Assembly: GCA_049671745.1 (NCBI GenBank)
Contig: JBATVL010000005.1
Span: forward strand, 1-64,000
Origin: SNAP01 sp049671745
GTDB taxonomy: Bacteria; Bacteroidota; Bacteroidia; Bacteroidales; Marinifilaceae
Reading direction: 5' to 3'
DNA length: 64,000 nucleotides
Part shown: positions 9,801-17,972 of the stretch, one piece after another
Layout: each line of letters begins with the position of its first letter
Position numbering within the stretch: the stretch's first letter is position 1
Position numbers and translations under genes: made by a program
Notes under the pieces: model-generated
Databases searched by the model: none
Told to the model about the DNA's origin: nothing
What the model saw: the letters and a program-made list of their open reading frames with translations, nothing else

Positions 9801-10017
9801 TCTGAAAAGCCTCCTGTCTTGCAGACTCTGGTAATTCAGGATTAAGTCTCTCTATGCCAGTTTTTAATCGCTTATGCAAAAGCACAGAATCAAAAGCCTC
9901 ACGCTCCGCATTTTCAGCATTAGGAGCTATATCTGGACCATAATGATAAGTATACCCTTGTCTTACTAATTGTTCTATAAAAGATTGTTCTATTGCGTCC
10001 TCGTTTAATTCTGACAT
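6817..10017 (-). CDS. hsdR: Type I restriction endonuclease R subunit
   Basis: 1066-residue motor and nuclease subunit of a type I R-M complex; it translocates and cuts unmodified DNA together with HsdM and HsdS. The N-terminal RecB-like nuclease has Asp149 (KRLDVVL), ELK at 163-165 and a QIQNY (Q180-Y184) QxxxY motif. The SF2 motor has Walker A TQGSGKS (334-340), DEAH (439-442), FTGTPI and a C-terminal helicase domain with LTGFDAP and QAIARVNR. All key residues are present, so it looks active. It is separated from hsdM-hsdS by a broken nuclease gene and a divergent small gene, and has its own -7 box (10061-10068). Confidence 0.97.
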   Translation of the reverse strand: MSELNEDAIEQSFIEQLVRQGYTYHYGPDIAPNAENAEREAFDSVLLHKRLKTGIERLNPELPESARQEAFQKIRDLGSTDLMENNECFHTMLTNGVNVEYIKDYEERGVGVKIIDIENIDNNEFWLVNQLVLKNTSPNGERSAEKRLDVVLYVNGLPLVVVELKNAANEKATIHKAFTQIQNYKNAVPSIFYYNSICIISDGIDAKASSLSAPFSRYLSWKSPKKACLSLSKENEYPLCDKVAETDAVYELTDLQTLTKFMLEKETLINLIRFCTVFEKEKVKDKVSGLVSQITVKKLAAYHQYYAVRKAVDETVRATRVDDGNRKVGVVWHTQGSGKSLSMVFYSGQIVVNNNMNNPTVVVLTDRNDLDDQLFTTFGNCVNLLRQTPKQAESRANIKELLKVSGGGIIFTTIQKFSPEEGNVFDTLSERSNIVVMADEAHRSQYGFVGRVVDTEEGSEIRYGNAKYLRDALPNASFIGFTGTPIEKVDKSTPAVFGDYIDVYDIKQAVDDGATVPISYESRLIKVKIEDTVLDSIDTKISEINGASEQQIEIAKKRNANIEAVVGQTDRLKDIAKDIVYHFVERQKTFDGKAMIVCMSRKICCELYEEIIALRPDWHSDDVEKACIKVVMTSSSDDPVEFQKHHTTKQQRKDLSLRMKDVNDELKIVIVRDMWLTGFDAPCLNTMYVDKKMQGAYLMQAIARVNRVYKDKPGGLIVDYIGIGQDLRNAMATYLQSGGDGDVCIDISEAIAGMLEKFEIVEQMFHGFMYKAFFKAVTAEKLRILLAAQNFIISSEDLKNRFIRELNLLSKLYAMSVPSAEAESIKDEVAFFQAIKARINKFTSEGGKSDIEVDTAVKQIVDEALASDGVIDIFEAAGIKSPSVGILSDEFLLEVKNMQQKNVAFELLKKLLSDEVRVRKTKNIVQGKKFSEMLASAVKRYHNNQIDSAQVLHELAEIAKEMRVEDNKAGELGLSDDEYAFYSVLSVNDSTKMLDDYKMKELIHAIVDVIRKNATVDWSKRDDVRAKLRLTVKKLLIRYGYPPDLARMEADRVIAQGESLASVFAN

Positions 10018-10060
10018 TATATGTTAATGCTTATTAATTAACTATTATTTATGTAATATT

Positions 10061-10068
10061 CAAATATA
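10061..10068 (-). promoter_or_regulatory. -7 box of hsdR promoter
   Basis: Minus strand reads TATATTTG, an exact match to the Bacteroidota TAnnTTTG -7 element, giving a leader of roughly 35-40 nt before the hsdR ATG at 10017. I do not see a good -33 TTTG at the usual spacing. Confidence 0.5.
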
Positions 10069-10093
10069 GTATTGTTTTAACAAAAAGTCTGAA

Positions 10094-10164
10094 TAGAATA
10101 TCAAATATTCTAATAAATATGATTATTGCTAATAATAATCATTAAATAATTGCAATATTTGCAA
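10094..10164. promoter_or_regulatory. Three dyad elements between hsdR and the 91-aa gene
   Basis: Perfect dyad TAGAATATcaaATATTCTA at 10094-10112; nine-bp arms ATGATTATT (10119-10127) and AATAATCAT (10134-10142); and TTGCAAtatTTGCAA at 10150-10164. They sit in the divergent intergenic region and are candidate operators for the hsdR and 91-aa gene promoters. In AT-rich DNA short dyads occur by chance, so only the first is convincing on its own. Confidence 0.4.
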
Positions 10165-10186
10165 ACCGATTAAAATATTTACTAAT

Positions 10187-10462
10187 ATGGGAAATACAAA
10201 ATATACAAAAGCAATAGAATTAATTAAAAACAAATTAAAAGAGATACAAAACGAATTTCCTGATTATTGTTTTATCTATGGCATTAATTATCTAAGTGAC
10301 ATGCATATAATTAAAATAGATAATTATGCTCAAATAAAAAACAATAGTGAATACAAAGAAATGGAATACTCACTCTTCGATATGTTTTATGAAGAGATTG
10401 AAGGAGAGGATATAATCTTTGCAGATACGTTAAATAAATATTTAAGTATTGATATCAGATAA
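10187..10462 (+). CDS. Small hypothetical protein in the R-M island
   Basis: 91 residues, MGNTKYTKAIELIKNKLKEI at the start, mixed alpha/beta, acidic in the second half (EMEYSLFDMFYEEIEGEDIIFADTLNK), no signal or membrane segment. I recognise no family. It is the only gene on the plus strand of the restriction island, divergent from hsdR and closed by a good terminator, which supports it being a real transcription unit. A role as restriction control or anti-restriction protein is conceivable from position and acidity alone, with no direct support. Confidence 0.6.
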   Translation: MGNTKYTKAIELIKNKLKEIQNEFPDYCFIYGINYLSDMHIIKIDNYAQIKNNSEYKEMEYSLFDMFYEEIEGEDIIFADTLNKYLSIDIR

Positions 10463-10504
10463 AGACATCTCATCAACCATTCGCAAGATGTATAGTGTTG
10501 AAAT

Positions 10505-10547
10505 AGAAACGAAGCCGTTCATTATTAATGTTCGGCTTCTGTTTTTT
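10505..10547. terminator. Rho-independent terminator after the 91-aa gene
   Basis: Stem GAAGCCG (10511-10517) / CGGCTTC (10533-10539), extendable through flanking AAAC/GTTT with a one-base bulge, followed by GTTTTTT on the plus strand. On the other side it also follows the broken nuclease gene. Confidence 0.75.
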
Positions 10548-10596
10548 AATACAAATATTCTAATTCATTTACATATCAAACAACTATCAATAGTAG

Positions 10597-11643
10597 TTAA
10601 CTAACTACTTCCTTTAATACTGATTGTAATTTATTCAAAAACATCAGTAATTCTGAATGGCACATATTTTCAAGTTTAACATTATTCCTTTTATTACCAC
10701 CAAGTTTTAATAAAAGAATTGTTTTTTTAGCTTTCTTAAAAGAAGGTCTTTTATATGCTATTTTATTTTCTTCAAGCAAAGGCTTAAACATATCTATAAT
10801 AAAGTCTCTTAATTTTCTATCTTCAACAGAATTTCCATTCAGATCAAGTCTATAATTAATTGAATAGCTCTTCTCTGTACATAAAATATCAACATAGGGA
10901 GCAAAGATAAATTCATTACCATTATAATTGATTCTTAATTCTTTGCCTTTAAACCAACATGCCAATAATTTCTCTCTACGATTACCTACTTCACCCCAAC
11001 CGGCTTTTAATTCTCCAGATATATCATTAAAGAATCCAGACCAATTCCACCAATTCCATTCGTTAATATTCTTTGTTTTATAAGACAAAAAAGAAGCTTC
11101 AGCCTCAAGATATTGCTTCTCAAGTTCTTTTAAATATTCATAATAACATATAAGTATTTCACTATCTCCACCTAATTTTGAACCAAAATCAAATACCTTA
11201 ATAAAATCTTTTACAGAATAATGTAGAAAACCATCATTTATTTCCCCTTTTAAATCAGCCTGAAAGCCAGTCTTAAAATAAATGCAAATAAGATTAACAT
11301 AACCCTCTTTTTCTATTTTCTCTTTATACTTTTTCAATTAGTTAGAATGACTAGAAGTATAAACCTTATCTTCAATTATTATACCATAAGTCTTACCATC
11401 CATTATTAAATGTACAAAGACATCTATGCTCTTATATTGCTGCTTTATTTCAATGCAAGTAAGATCTCCTAAAGCAATTCCTTTTTTCTCTAAAAGAGAT
11501 TCTAAGAAATACTTACCAATTGTATGAAGGTTATTGTTTTTATCTTTATTAATAGGATTTGCCCAATTAAGAAGCCAAGAAATTACAGCATCCTGACTTA
11601 ATTCACTAGTGGCATAATTGAATATATTTGGTACTTGTGTCAT
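10597..11643 (-). pseudogene. PD-(D/E)XK family nuclease, interrupted by one in-frame stop
   Basis: One continuous reading frame broken by a single TAA at 11340-11338. The first 101 codons (start MTQVPNIFNYATSELSQDAV, with SWLLNWAN) contain the nuclease core: Asp in SIDVFV and the ExK signature in IIIEDK. Translation would stop after HSN; the codons right after the stop read LKKYKEKIEKEGYVNLIC. In related PD-(D/E)XK proteins this place reads NQLxxY, so a single C-to-T change (CAA to TAA) has removed the Gln of the QxxxY motif. The downstream 246 codons stay open with normal composition, so the break is recent. Lies between hsdS and hsdR as an accessory nuclease. TTG directly after the stop could restart translation, but the product would lack the catalytic core. 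Confidence 0.85.
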
Positions 11644-11751
11644 TATTTATATTGATTTATTCTCTTCTAATTAAACTACTGATCATTTTAATGCTTTAAT
11701 TCTAATAAGAAAATTAGTCATATTAGAACTAAAGCACCTCTTGATTATTTT

Positions 11752-12993
11752 TTAATTTTGAACCCTTATTGATCCTTTCATTAATTTGGGTAAGAGTTCA
11801 TCTCTTATTTTTTTAAGAGATTGTATTTGAGAAATATTATACGCTATTTTATTTGTTGAATTATCTGCTAATTCGGAAAATTTAATTATTAAATCTAGAT
11901 CTTTAGTTAATACTATTTTATATTCAGGAACAGCATTCTTAGCTAAATGTAAAACAGTTGTTCCATTTGAATATCCTTTACAATGAGCTTTAAATCTTTT
12001 TGTTTTCATCAAATAATACATAAAGGCATTTGTGAATTCCTTTATTTTTATATCTACTTTTACTAAATCCATTGTAATATACATCTTTTTAAATCCTGAA
12101 TTATCAAATATAAAAGCTGGATTTCCTAAAACTTCAGCATCTTGCGTTAAATCTGTATGAGCTATAACTAAATCTCCTATTTTAACTTCTTGACTTGTTT
12201 TAGGAACACCTTCAAAAGGCTTAAATCCTCTTGATTGAAAGCCTCCTGTTCTATCAAAATTTTTAAGTGTAACGAGAGCATTTTCACTATCTTCTTTTAA
12301 CTCTTTTCCCTTATATGAATATCCATTAACTATCTTTATTATATCATCAAGCGCATAAACAATCCAACCTTCAGGAAGTTTATCGCCTACTTGATATTTA
12401 CCAAACCATTCTTTAAAGATTGTTTGGGCTGTTTCTTCTAGTGTTTTATTTTGCTCTTGTAATAGCTCTATTTTATCGTCAAATGAGGATAAGACTTTGG
12501 CTATTGCTTTTTGTTCGTTCAAAGAAGGAAGAAATAAAGAATACTGTTTAATAGCATCTTTGTCCCCTCTAGGCATTTTTGTACCTTTTGCCGTTAAAAC
12601 TGTGTAATCAATAAAACGATCATTACAAATCATGTAATATAAATAGTCTTTATTAAGTTCATCCTTTATTTTTGGTCTAAATATAATAACATCATTAGAT
12701 GAACCACCTTTAAAAGAAGCAAGCCATACTTTCTGAAAATATGTTCTAATATTAGAAAATAGAACATCACCAATTTCAAAACTTGAGCAATTTCCATTAG
12801 ATGGAATTGTAGCTGCCAACTTAACACCGCCTTTATAAGGTAACATATTCTCTGTAGATATATATTTTTTTATATCTACATTGTTACAACTGATCTTTTC
12901 AGAAACTAATTCAACAACTTCCCCAAGAGTAGTAGTTCTCCACCCTGTAGGCAATGCATTTTCAGCCATAGTATTTTCTTTCTTCATATCCAT
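11752..12993 (-). CDS. hsdS: Type I R-M specificity subunit S
   Basis: 413-residue target-recognition subunit that directs HsdM and HsdR to a bipartite DNA site. Two target-recognition halves are visible, each opening with the LPTGWRTTTLGEVVEL or LPEGWIVYALDDIIKI type strand and followed by a helical spacer: LPSLNEQKAIAKVLSSFDDKIELLQEQNKTLEETAQTIF between them and a matching LKKIRDELLPKLMKG at the C-terminus. Its ATG is 3 bp after the hsdM stop, so the two are translated from one message. I saw no second hsdS or flanking inverted repeats that would suggest phase variation by inversion. Confidence 0.95.
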   Translation of the reverse strand: MDMKKENTMAENALPTGWRTTTLGEVVELVSEKISCNNVDIKKYISTENMLPYKGGVKLAATIPSNGNCSSFEIGDVLFSNIRTYFQKVWLASFKGGSSNDVIIFRPKIKDELNKDYLYYMICNDRFIDYTVLTAKGTKMPRGDKDAIKQYSLFLPSLNEQKAIAKVLSSFDDKIELLQEQNKTLEETAQTIFKEWFGKYQVGDKLPEGWIVYALDDIIKIVNGYSYKGKELKEDSENALVTLKNFDRTGGFQSRGFKPFEGVPKTSQEVKIGDLVIAHTDLTQDAEVLGNPAFIFDNSGFKKMYITMDLVKVDIKIKEFTNAFMYYLMKTKRFKAHCKGYSNGTTVLHLAKNAVPEYKIVLTKDLDLIIKFSELADNSTNKIAYNISQIQSLKKIRDELLPKLMKGSIRVQN

Positions 12994-12996
12994 AGC

Positions 12997-14517
12997 TTAA
13001 AGTGTAAAACCAATCTTAGCCAACTGCTTCTTAATCTCCGCATTCATATCCTCTTCCTTAGCCATTTGAGCGGCAAGAGTTTCAGTAAGAACTTTCATCT
13101 TATCTTCAAAAGGGATGCCATCATCATCTTCATCAGGAATACCAACATATCTACCAGGAGTAAGTACATGAGAATTTTTCTCTACCTTTTCTACATTAGC
13201 AGATTTACAGAAACCTTTTACATCTTCATAATCTCCATCTTTACGCCATGCGTGATAAGTATCTGAAATAAGTTTAATATCTTCATCAGAGAAGTCTTTA
13301 TGAGTACGGTCTTTCATGAAACCCATTTCTGAAGCATCTATAAAAAGAATGTTTTCCTTATGCTGAGCTTTGTCTTTACGTAAGAACCATATACAAGCAG
13401 GTATTCCAGTATTAAAGAATAATTGCTTAGGCAGAGCCACTATACAATCTACGTATCCTTCTTCTATCAAATTCTTTCTAATAAGCCCTTCTCCTGAGGT
13501 GTTAGATGAAAGAGATCCGTTGGCAAGAACAGTAGACATTACTCCCTTAGGAGCTAAGTGATAAAGCATATGCTGCATCCATCCGTAGTTAGCATTACCT
13601 GATGGTGGCACTCCAAACTTCCAACGTGCATCTTCTTGAAGGATATCTACTCCCCACTCGCTTTGATTAAAAGGTGGATTGGCCAATATAAAGTCAGCCT
13701 TCATATCAGGATGAGCATCTTTTAAGAAAGAGCCCTCAGTATTCCATTTTACAAATGAAGAATTAAGATTACGTATAGCAAGGTTCATTCTTGATAACTT
13801 CCAAGTAGTTTGGTTACTTTCTTGTCCGTATATAGTTATATCTTGTACATTACCATGGTGTTCTGTAATAAATTTCTCACTCATAACGAACATCCCCCCG
13901 CTTCCGCAAGCAGGATCATAGACTCTTCCTTTATAAGGTTCTATCATTTCTACCATCAGCTTTACAATAGCTTTAGGAGTATAGAATTGTCCACCTTTTT
14001 TACCTTCTGCATTGGCAAATTCACCTAAGAAATATTCGTATACTCTACCAAAAAGATCTTTAGAATTATCGCTCTCAACCTGTAATTGAGTATTCGAGAT
14101 TAAGTCAATTAACTCACCCAAACAAGTCTTGTCTAAATTTGCCTTTCCGTATACCTTTGGAAGAACGTGCTTTAAATCAATATTTTCTTTCTCTACAACT
14201 TCCATGGCAGTATCTATGAACTCACCTATAGAAGGTAATTTAGCATGTGCATGTATGTTTTCCCATCTTGCTTCTTTAGGCACAAAGAATGTGTTCTCTG
14301 CTATATATTCGTCTCTATCCTCGGCATCAGAATATTCATCTGCTTCTAATTTATTGTATAATTCATCAAAAGATTCAGATATGAATTTTAAGAAGATTAA
14401 TCCCAATACTACATGTTTGTACTCTGCCGCATCGATATTCTTACGTAATTTATCTGCCGCCTTAAAGAGCTTTTGTTCAAATGTACTATCGTCCTTCTTC
14501 TGTGCTTTCTTTGCCAT
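12997..14517 (-). CDS. hsdM: Type I R-M N6-adenine methyltransferase M subunit
   Basis: 506 residues. HsdM_N helical domain, then an N6-adenine methylase with the AdoMet-binding motif YDPACGSGGMF (about 200-210) and the catalytic NPPF (280-283). The QFYTPKAIVKLM block before motif I is typical of HsdM. I take the ATG at 14517 instead of 14592: the protein then starts MAKKAQKK as family members do, and a -7 element (14542-14549) lies inside the longer version. First gene of the island in the direction of transcription, directly coupled to hsdS. Confidence 0.95.
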   Translation of the reverse strand: MAKKAQKKDDSTFEQKLFKAADKLRKNIDAAEYKHVVLGLIFLKFISESFDELYNKLEADEYSDAEDRDEYIAENTFFVPKEARWENIHAHAKLPSIGEFIDTAMEVVEKENIDLKHVLPKVYGKANLDKTCLGELIDLISNTQLQVESDNSKDLFGRVYEYFLGEFANAEGKKGGQFYTPKAIVKLMVEMIEPYKGRVYDPACGSGGMFVMSEKFITEHHGNVQDITIYGQESNQTTWKLSRMNLAIRNLNSSFVKWNTEGSFLKDAHPDMKADFILANPPFNQSEWGVDILQEDARWKFGVPPSGNANYGWMQHMLYHLAPKGVMSTVLANGSLSSNTSGEGLIRKNLIEEGYVDCIVALPKQLFFNTGIPACIWFLRKDKAQHKENILFIDASEMGFMKDRTHKDFSDEDIKLISDTYHAWRKDGDYEDVKGFCKSANVEKVEKNSHVLTPGRYVGIPDEDDDGIPFEDKMKVLTETLAAQMAKEEDMNAEIKKQLAKIGFTL

Positions 14518-14541
14518 TATTTTTTCTTTTTTGTTTATAAA

Positions 14542-14549
14542 CAAAGGTA
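14542..14549 (-). promoter_or_regulatory. -7 box of hsdM-hsdS promoter
   Basis: Minus strand reads TACCTTTG (TAnnTTTG). The transcript would begin about 18 nt before the ATG at 14517, which argues against the upstream ATG at 14592. No clear -33 partner. Confidence 0.5.
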
Positions 14550-14626
14550 ATGAAAGTATAAGGAAATAGTTGCTAAACATTAAACAATACATTTTTAATG
14601 AGAAGTTTTTTCTATCTTATTTAAAC

Positions 14627-14880
14627 TTACACCTCAATTACACCTGAGGAATAAATAAATTACAAAACAATTCGGACATATAAGCCAAGAAAATCCCAAA
14701 TATCAAGCAATGAAAGTACAGTTAACAGGCCCCTTCTCTGCAAGTTTTCTGATAATTCCCTGATAGTTCTCTGATTAAAATCAGAGGAAGATCACGGGAA
14801 GAACACAGGAAGAACACAGGAAGATCAGACTTTTAGGCCGAATCTTGGCTTTTAATTGGCTTTTACTTGGCTTTTATGAG
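14627..14880. repeat. Non-coding stretch with four different 11-bp-period arrays
   Basis: The 398-bp gap between hsdM and sbcC holds no plausible gene but is organised in short arrays with the same 11-bp step: TTACACCT at 14627 and 14638; CTGAT at 14749, 14760 and 14771; GGAAG at 14786, 14797, 14808 and 14819; TTGGC(TTTTA) at 14845, 14856 and 14867. The motif differs from array to array while the period is constant. AAGCCAAG at 14682-14689 is the reverse complement of CTTGGCTT in the last array. The step is not a multiple of three, so coding repeats are ruled out; it is close to one DNA helical turn. Confidence 0.85.
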
Positions 14881-14915
14881 CGACTTTGGTTATTCTTTTT
14901 TTGTAGATTGATTCT

Positions 14916-17900
14916 TTATTCCCAAGAGAAAGAAAGCTGACTACCTTTTTCGACATCATTCTCAACCTTAACGTACACTCCCATCTCTTGTTGAAGCTCT
15001 TCGACGTGAGAGATAACACCAACTACCCTATTCTCTTTTTTAAGTGATTTAAGAGTCTCAAACACAGTAGCAAGTGCGGCTTTATCTAGAGAACCGAAGC
15101 CTTCATCAAGGAAAAAGAAATTTTGCTTAGATTGAGTAAATGTCTGAATACTGTCAGTAAGAGCCAATGCCAAAGCTAAAGACGCCTGGAAACTTTGTCC
15201 ACCAGAGAGGGTTTTCACAGAACGCACATTTCCACCGTTCATATAATCGCGAACCTGAAAATTGTTATTGTCTGTCATTTCCAGACTTAATTTTCTGCCC
15301 GTAAGTATATGGAATCTGTCGTTTGCAGCAGCACATAGATTTCTAAGATGTACAGAGGAAACATAATTCACAAATCCATTTCCTTTAAATAGCTTGTTCA
15401 ATGTGGCTAAGTCGGCAGCACGCAAATTCAACTCTTCTTCTTTCTTTTTTAGATCTTTAAGTTTAGTCAGATCTTTATTAAGCTTGTCTAAATTGGCCTG
15501 TATTCTACCCATTTCTGAGTTTGCAGTATTATTTTTAACCGTTAATTCTTTTATTAGATTCTCAAGTTCAAGATATTTCGTTTCATCATAAGACTTGCCT
15601 TCAAGCTCTGTTTTTAAACTTGTAAGTTCTGCAGTGGCGGTGCTCACAGCACGTTTGTAGTCCTCTATTTTTGCTCTCTGTGCCGCTGCATTTATATTTG
15701 TAGAAAGGACATCTCGTATTTCTTGAATAGTATTATAGTCTGACCCCTCCAGTTTTACATTTAGATTTTCAGAAGATACAATCTCATCTTTTTTAAGTCT
15801 TTCAAGATTTGCTTCATTGGCAGATATAAGTCCCTCTAATTTATTCTGACTAGCTTCTAAAGATTCTATCTTTTTAAGTGCAGAATCATATGTAGCTATG
15901 ATTTTTGTAAAGGATGCCTCCCATTTAGCACATAAATCAAGTATCTCTTCCCCTGTTTTAAAGTCATAGTCTTCAAGTTTCAGAACATTCAATTGAGAAG
16001 TAAGAGTTGCGTTTATAGAAGCTATTTCATTAATCTTATCCTCAGCTTTTTTAAGTAGAATCTCATTTTTCTTTAATTCTTCTTCTAGCTGTTCTTTTTT
16101 CTTTTGAGAAGTCTTTAAATTTGTATTTAAGGACTTTATACTTTTTGTCTTTTCGGCATGTAAATCTATAGCTATCTTAAGCTCAGCTGGCGTTTTATAT
16201 TTATCCCAGACAAATGATTCAGCATGTGTCTTAAGTGCATCAGACTTTTTCTTTTTCTCCAAAAGAGACTTTGCTTTTTGCTCTTCATTAATCTCTATGC
16301 GATTAATATGTCTTTGCAAATTAGATACAGAGCTTTCTATCTTGGAAATATTCCTCTCTATTTCTGCTTTATCTTTTCTGCGCTTGCTTAATAAATCGTC
16401 TACCGACTCAGCATTCATTATAGATGGATGATGCTCTGATCCGCATAATGGACAAGCTTTTCCATCCTTTAACTCAGTAGCATATTCTTCTAATTTCTTC
16501 TTTATGCCTAAAGAATCTAATTCCTCCTCTATAGGTTTAATAGAATTTTTAAGAGTCTCTTTTTTAAGATTTAGTAAGTCACATACCTTAGCTGGACTTT
16601 CATCGGTAGATTGAGACATATAATAAACCTGAGCCTCTTTTGCAGCAAGGCTATTAGATTTTTCTAAAGAAAGTATATCTTCTTTTAATCTATCAATATC
16701 CTTTTTTATATCGCGCTCGGCATAATACCAATCCCTAACATTCTGAATAATAGTTATATCAGGACAAAGAGCCTCTTCTTTTTCTATATCAATAGTTAAT
16801 TTTTCGCAAGTTCCTTTAATTAAAGAAGTTGCTTTCTCTTTAGCTTTAAAATCTTCTTTTAGTCCTGCAGCAGACTTATTTATATCCTCTATCTCTGTCT
16901 TATAAGAGACAATTTTTTTTATCTTTTTTAGTTCCTCTATTTGCCTTTTTAAATCCTCACGAGTATCATAAGCCTTTTTTATATCAGAGAATGATTTCTT
17001 TTGTTCTTCAAGAGCTAGTTTATTATCCTCCCTAGTCTTGTTTTGCTTTAATAAATCCTCCCTATGCGCCTTTATTTCTCTTTTAAACCTGTCATATTCA
17101 GCAAGATCAGTTTTGAAATTAAGACTGCAGTATTCAAAAGATTTCAGTTTTTCTTCAAAACGTTTAAACTCTTCATCCTTACTTTTTAGATCATTTAATT
17201 TCTTTTCTAATTCAGTCTCTTTACTTTTTAGAGCCTTGATTTTTCTTAGAGATTCAGATTCTTTCTGTTTGTTACTTAAGTCTTTAGATAAAAGATCTAT
17301 CTCTTTTTTCAAGACAAGCAAACTCTTTTCTAACTCTTCAACTTGCTCTGTATTAACATCCCCAAGCTGTTCTAATTGTCCTTTTAGATTTTCTATTTCT
17401 TTTGAATTCTTATTAGCAAGAGGTTTTAATTTATCAGCTAAATCGTACTTGCCAAGATTAAAAAGCTCCTTAAGCATTTTTGTTCTGTCTGCATCTCCCA
17501 ATTCCAAAAATTCCTTAAACTGACCTTGTGGAATAATTATAGTACGCTTAAAATTCTCGTATGAAAGTCCTATTGCCTCATGAACTTCTTTTTGCTCTAT
17601 AGGAATAAAATCTTCTCCTGCTTTTTTATAAAATTTACGCTCAAAAGCTTTTACATCAGAGTAGTTCTTCGAATTACGTCTAGTTTTTACAGTTGACTTA
17701 TATTCAGTATGTTCAACCATAAAATCGAACTCTATATAAAGAGAATCCGACTTAAGATTCATCATATTATATGGTCTTCCTTCTTTTTTATTAAGCTTAT
17801 CTGTCTCACCGTAAAGAGCAAAACTAATAGCCTCTAAAACAGATGATTTACCAGAACCAACAGAGCCAAAAATTCCGAAAAGATGAGCTTCTGTAAGTTT

Positions 17901-17969
17901 AGAAAAATCTATTTCTTGTCTTGATTGATACGAGTATAATCCCTCGATTTTTAAATATAATGGTTTCAT
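14916..17969 (-). CDS. sbcC: Nuclease complex ATPase subunit SbcC (Rad50-like)
   Basis: 1017 residues. With SbcD it forms an ATP-driven nuclease that opens hairpins and processes DNA ends. Walker A GSVGSGKSS at 35-43, Q-loop IIPQGQFKEFLELG, two long coiled-coil arms around the zinc hook CPLC (C506-C509), the LSGGQSFQASLALALAL signature and Walker B FFFLDEGFGSLD near the C-terminus. Full length, no missing motif. The ATG lies 3 bp after the sbcD stop. Confidence 0.96.
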   Translation of the reverse strand: MKPLYLKIEGLYSYQSRQEIDFSKLTEAHLFGIFGSVGSGKSSVLEAISFALYGETDKLNKKEGRPYNMMNLKSDSLYIEFDFMVEHTEYKSTVKTRRNSKNYSDVKAFERKFYKKAGEDFIPIEQKEVHEAIGLSYENFKRTIIIPQGQFKEFLELGDADRTKMLKELFNLGKYDLADKLKPLANKNSKEIENLKGQLEQLGDVNTEQVEELEKSLLVLKKEIDLLSKDLSNKQKESESLRKIKALKSKETELEKKLNDLKSKDEEFKRFEEKLKSFEYCSLNFKTDLAEYDRFKREIKAHREDLLKQNKTREDNKLALEEQKKSFSDIKKAYDTREDLKRQIEELKKIKKIVSYKTEIEDINKSAAGLKEDFKAKEKATSLIKGTCEKLTIDIEKEEALCPDITIIQNVRDWYYAERDIKKDIDRLKEDILSLEKSNSLAAKEAQVYYMSQSTDESPAKVCDLLNLKKETLKNSIKPIEEELDSLGIKKKLEEYATELKDGKACPLCGSEHHPSIMNAESVDDLLSKRRKDKAEIERNISKIESSVSNLQRHINRIEINEEQKAKSLLEKKKKSDALKTHAESFVWDKYKTPAELKIAIDLHAEKTKSIKSLNTNLKTSQKKKEQLEEELKKNEILLKKAEDKINEIASINATLTSQLNVLKLEDYDFKTGEEILDLCAKWEASFTKIIATYDSALKKIESLEASQNKLEGLISANEANLERLKKDEIVSSENLNVKLEGSDYNTIQEIRDVLSTNINAAAQRAKIEDYKRAVSTATAELTSLKTELEGKSYDETKYLELENLIKELTVKNNTANSEMGRIQANLDKLNKDLTKLKDLKKKEEELNLRAADLATLNKLFKGNGFVNYVSSVHLRNLCAAANDRFHILTGRKLSLEMTDNNNFQVRDYMNGGNVRSVKTLSGGQSFQASLALALALTDSIQTFTQSKQNFFFLDEGFGSLDKAALATVFETLKSLKKENRVVGVISHVEELQQEMGVYVKVENDVEKGSQLSFSWE

Positions 17970-17972
17970 ATA

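Noticed and set aside
7720..9834. Several open frames on the plus strand opposite hsdR (for example 7720-7926, 8314-8601, 9628-9834)
   Set aside because: They have Asn/Ile/Ser-rich, low-complexity translations typical of the reverse strand of AT-rich genes, no start context, and lie wholly inside an intact gene.
10597..11643. Two separate genes (101 and 246 codons)
   Set aside because: Same frame, no gap, and the two parts together match one PD-(D/E)XK protein with the break exactly in QxxxY.
11752..14517. Phase-variable hsdS by DNA inversion
   Set aside because: I looked for a second hsdS half-gene, a recombinase gene or inverted repeats around the recognition domains and saw none.
14627..14880. 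CRISPR-like array
   Set aside because: Units are 11 bp, contiguous, without spacers, with no cas gene anywhere in the window.
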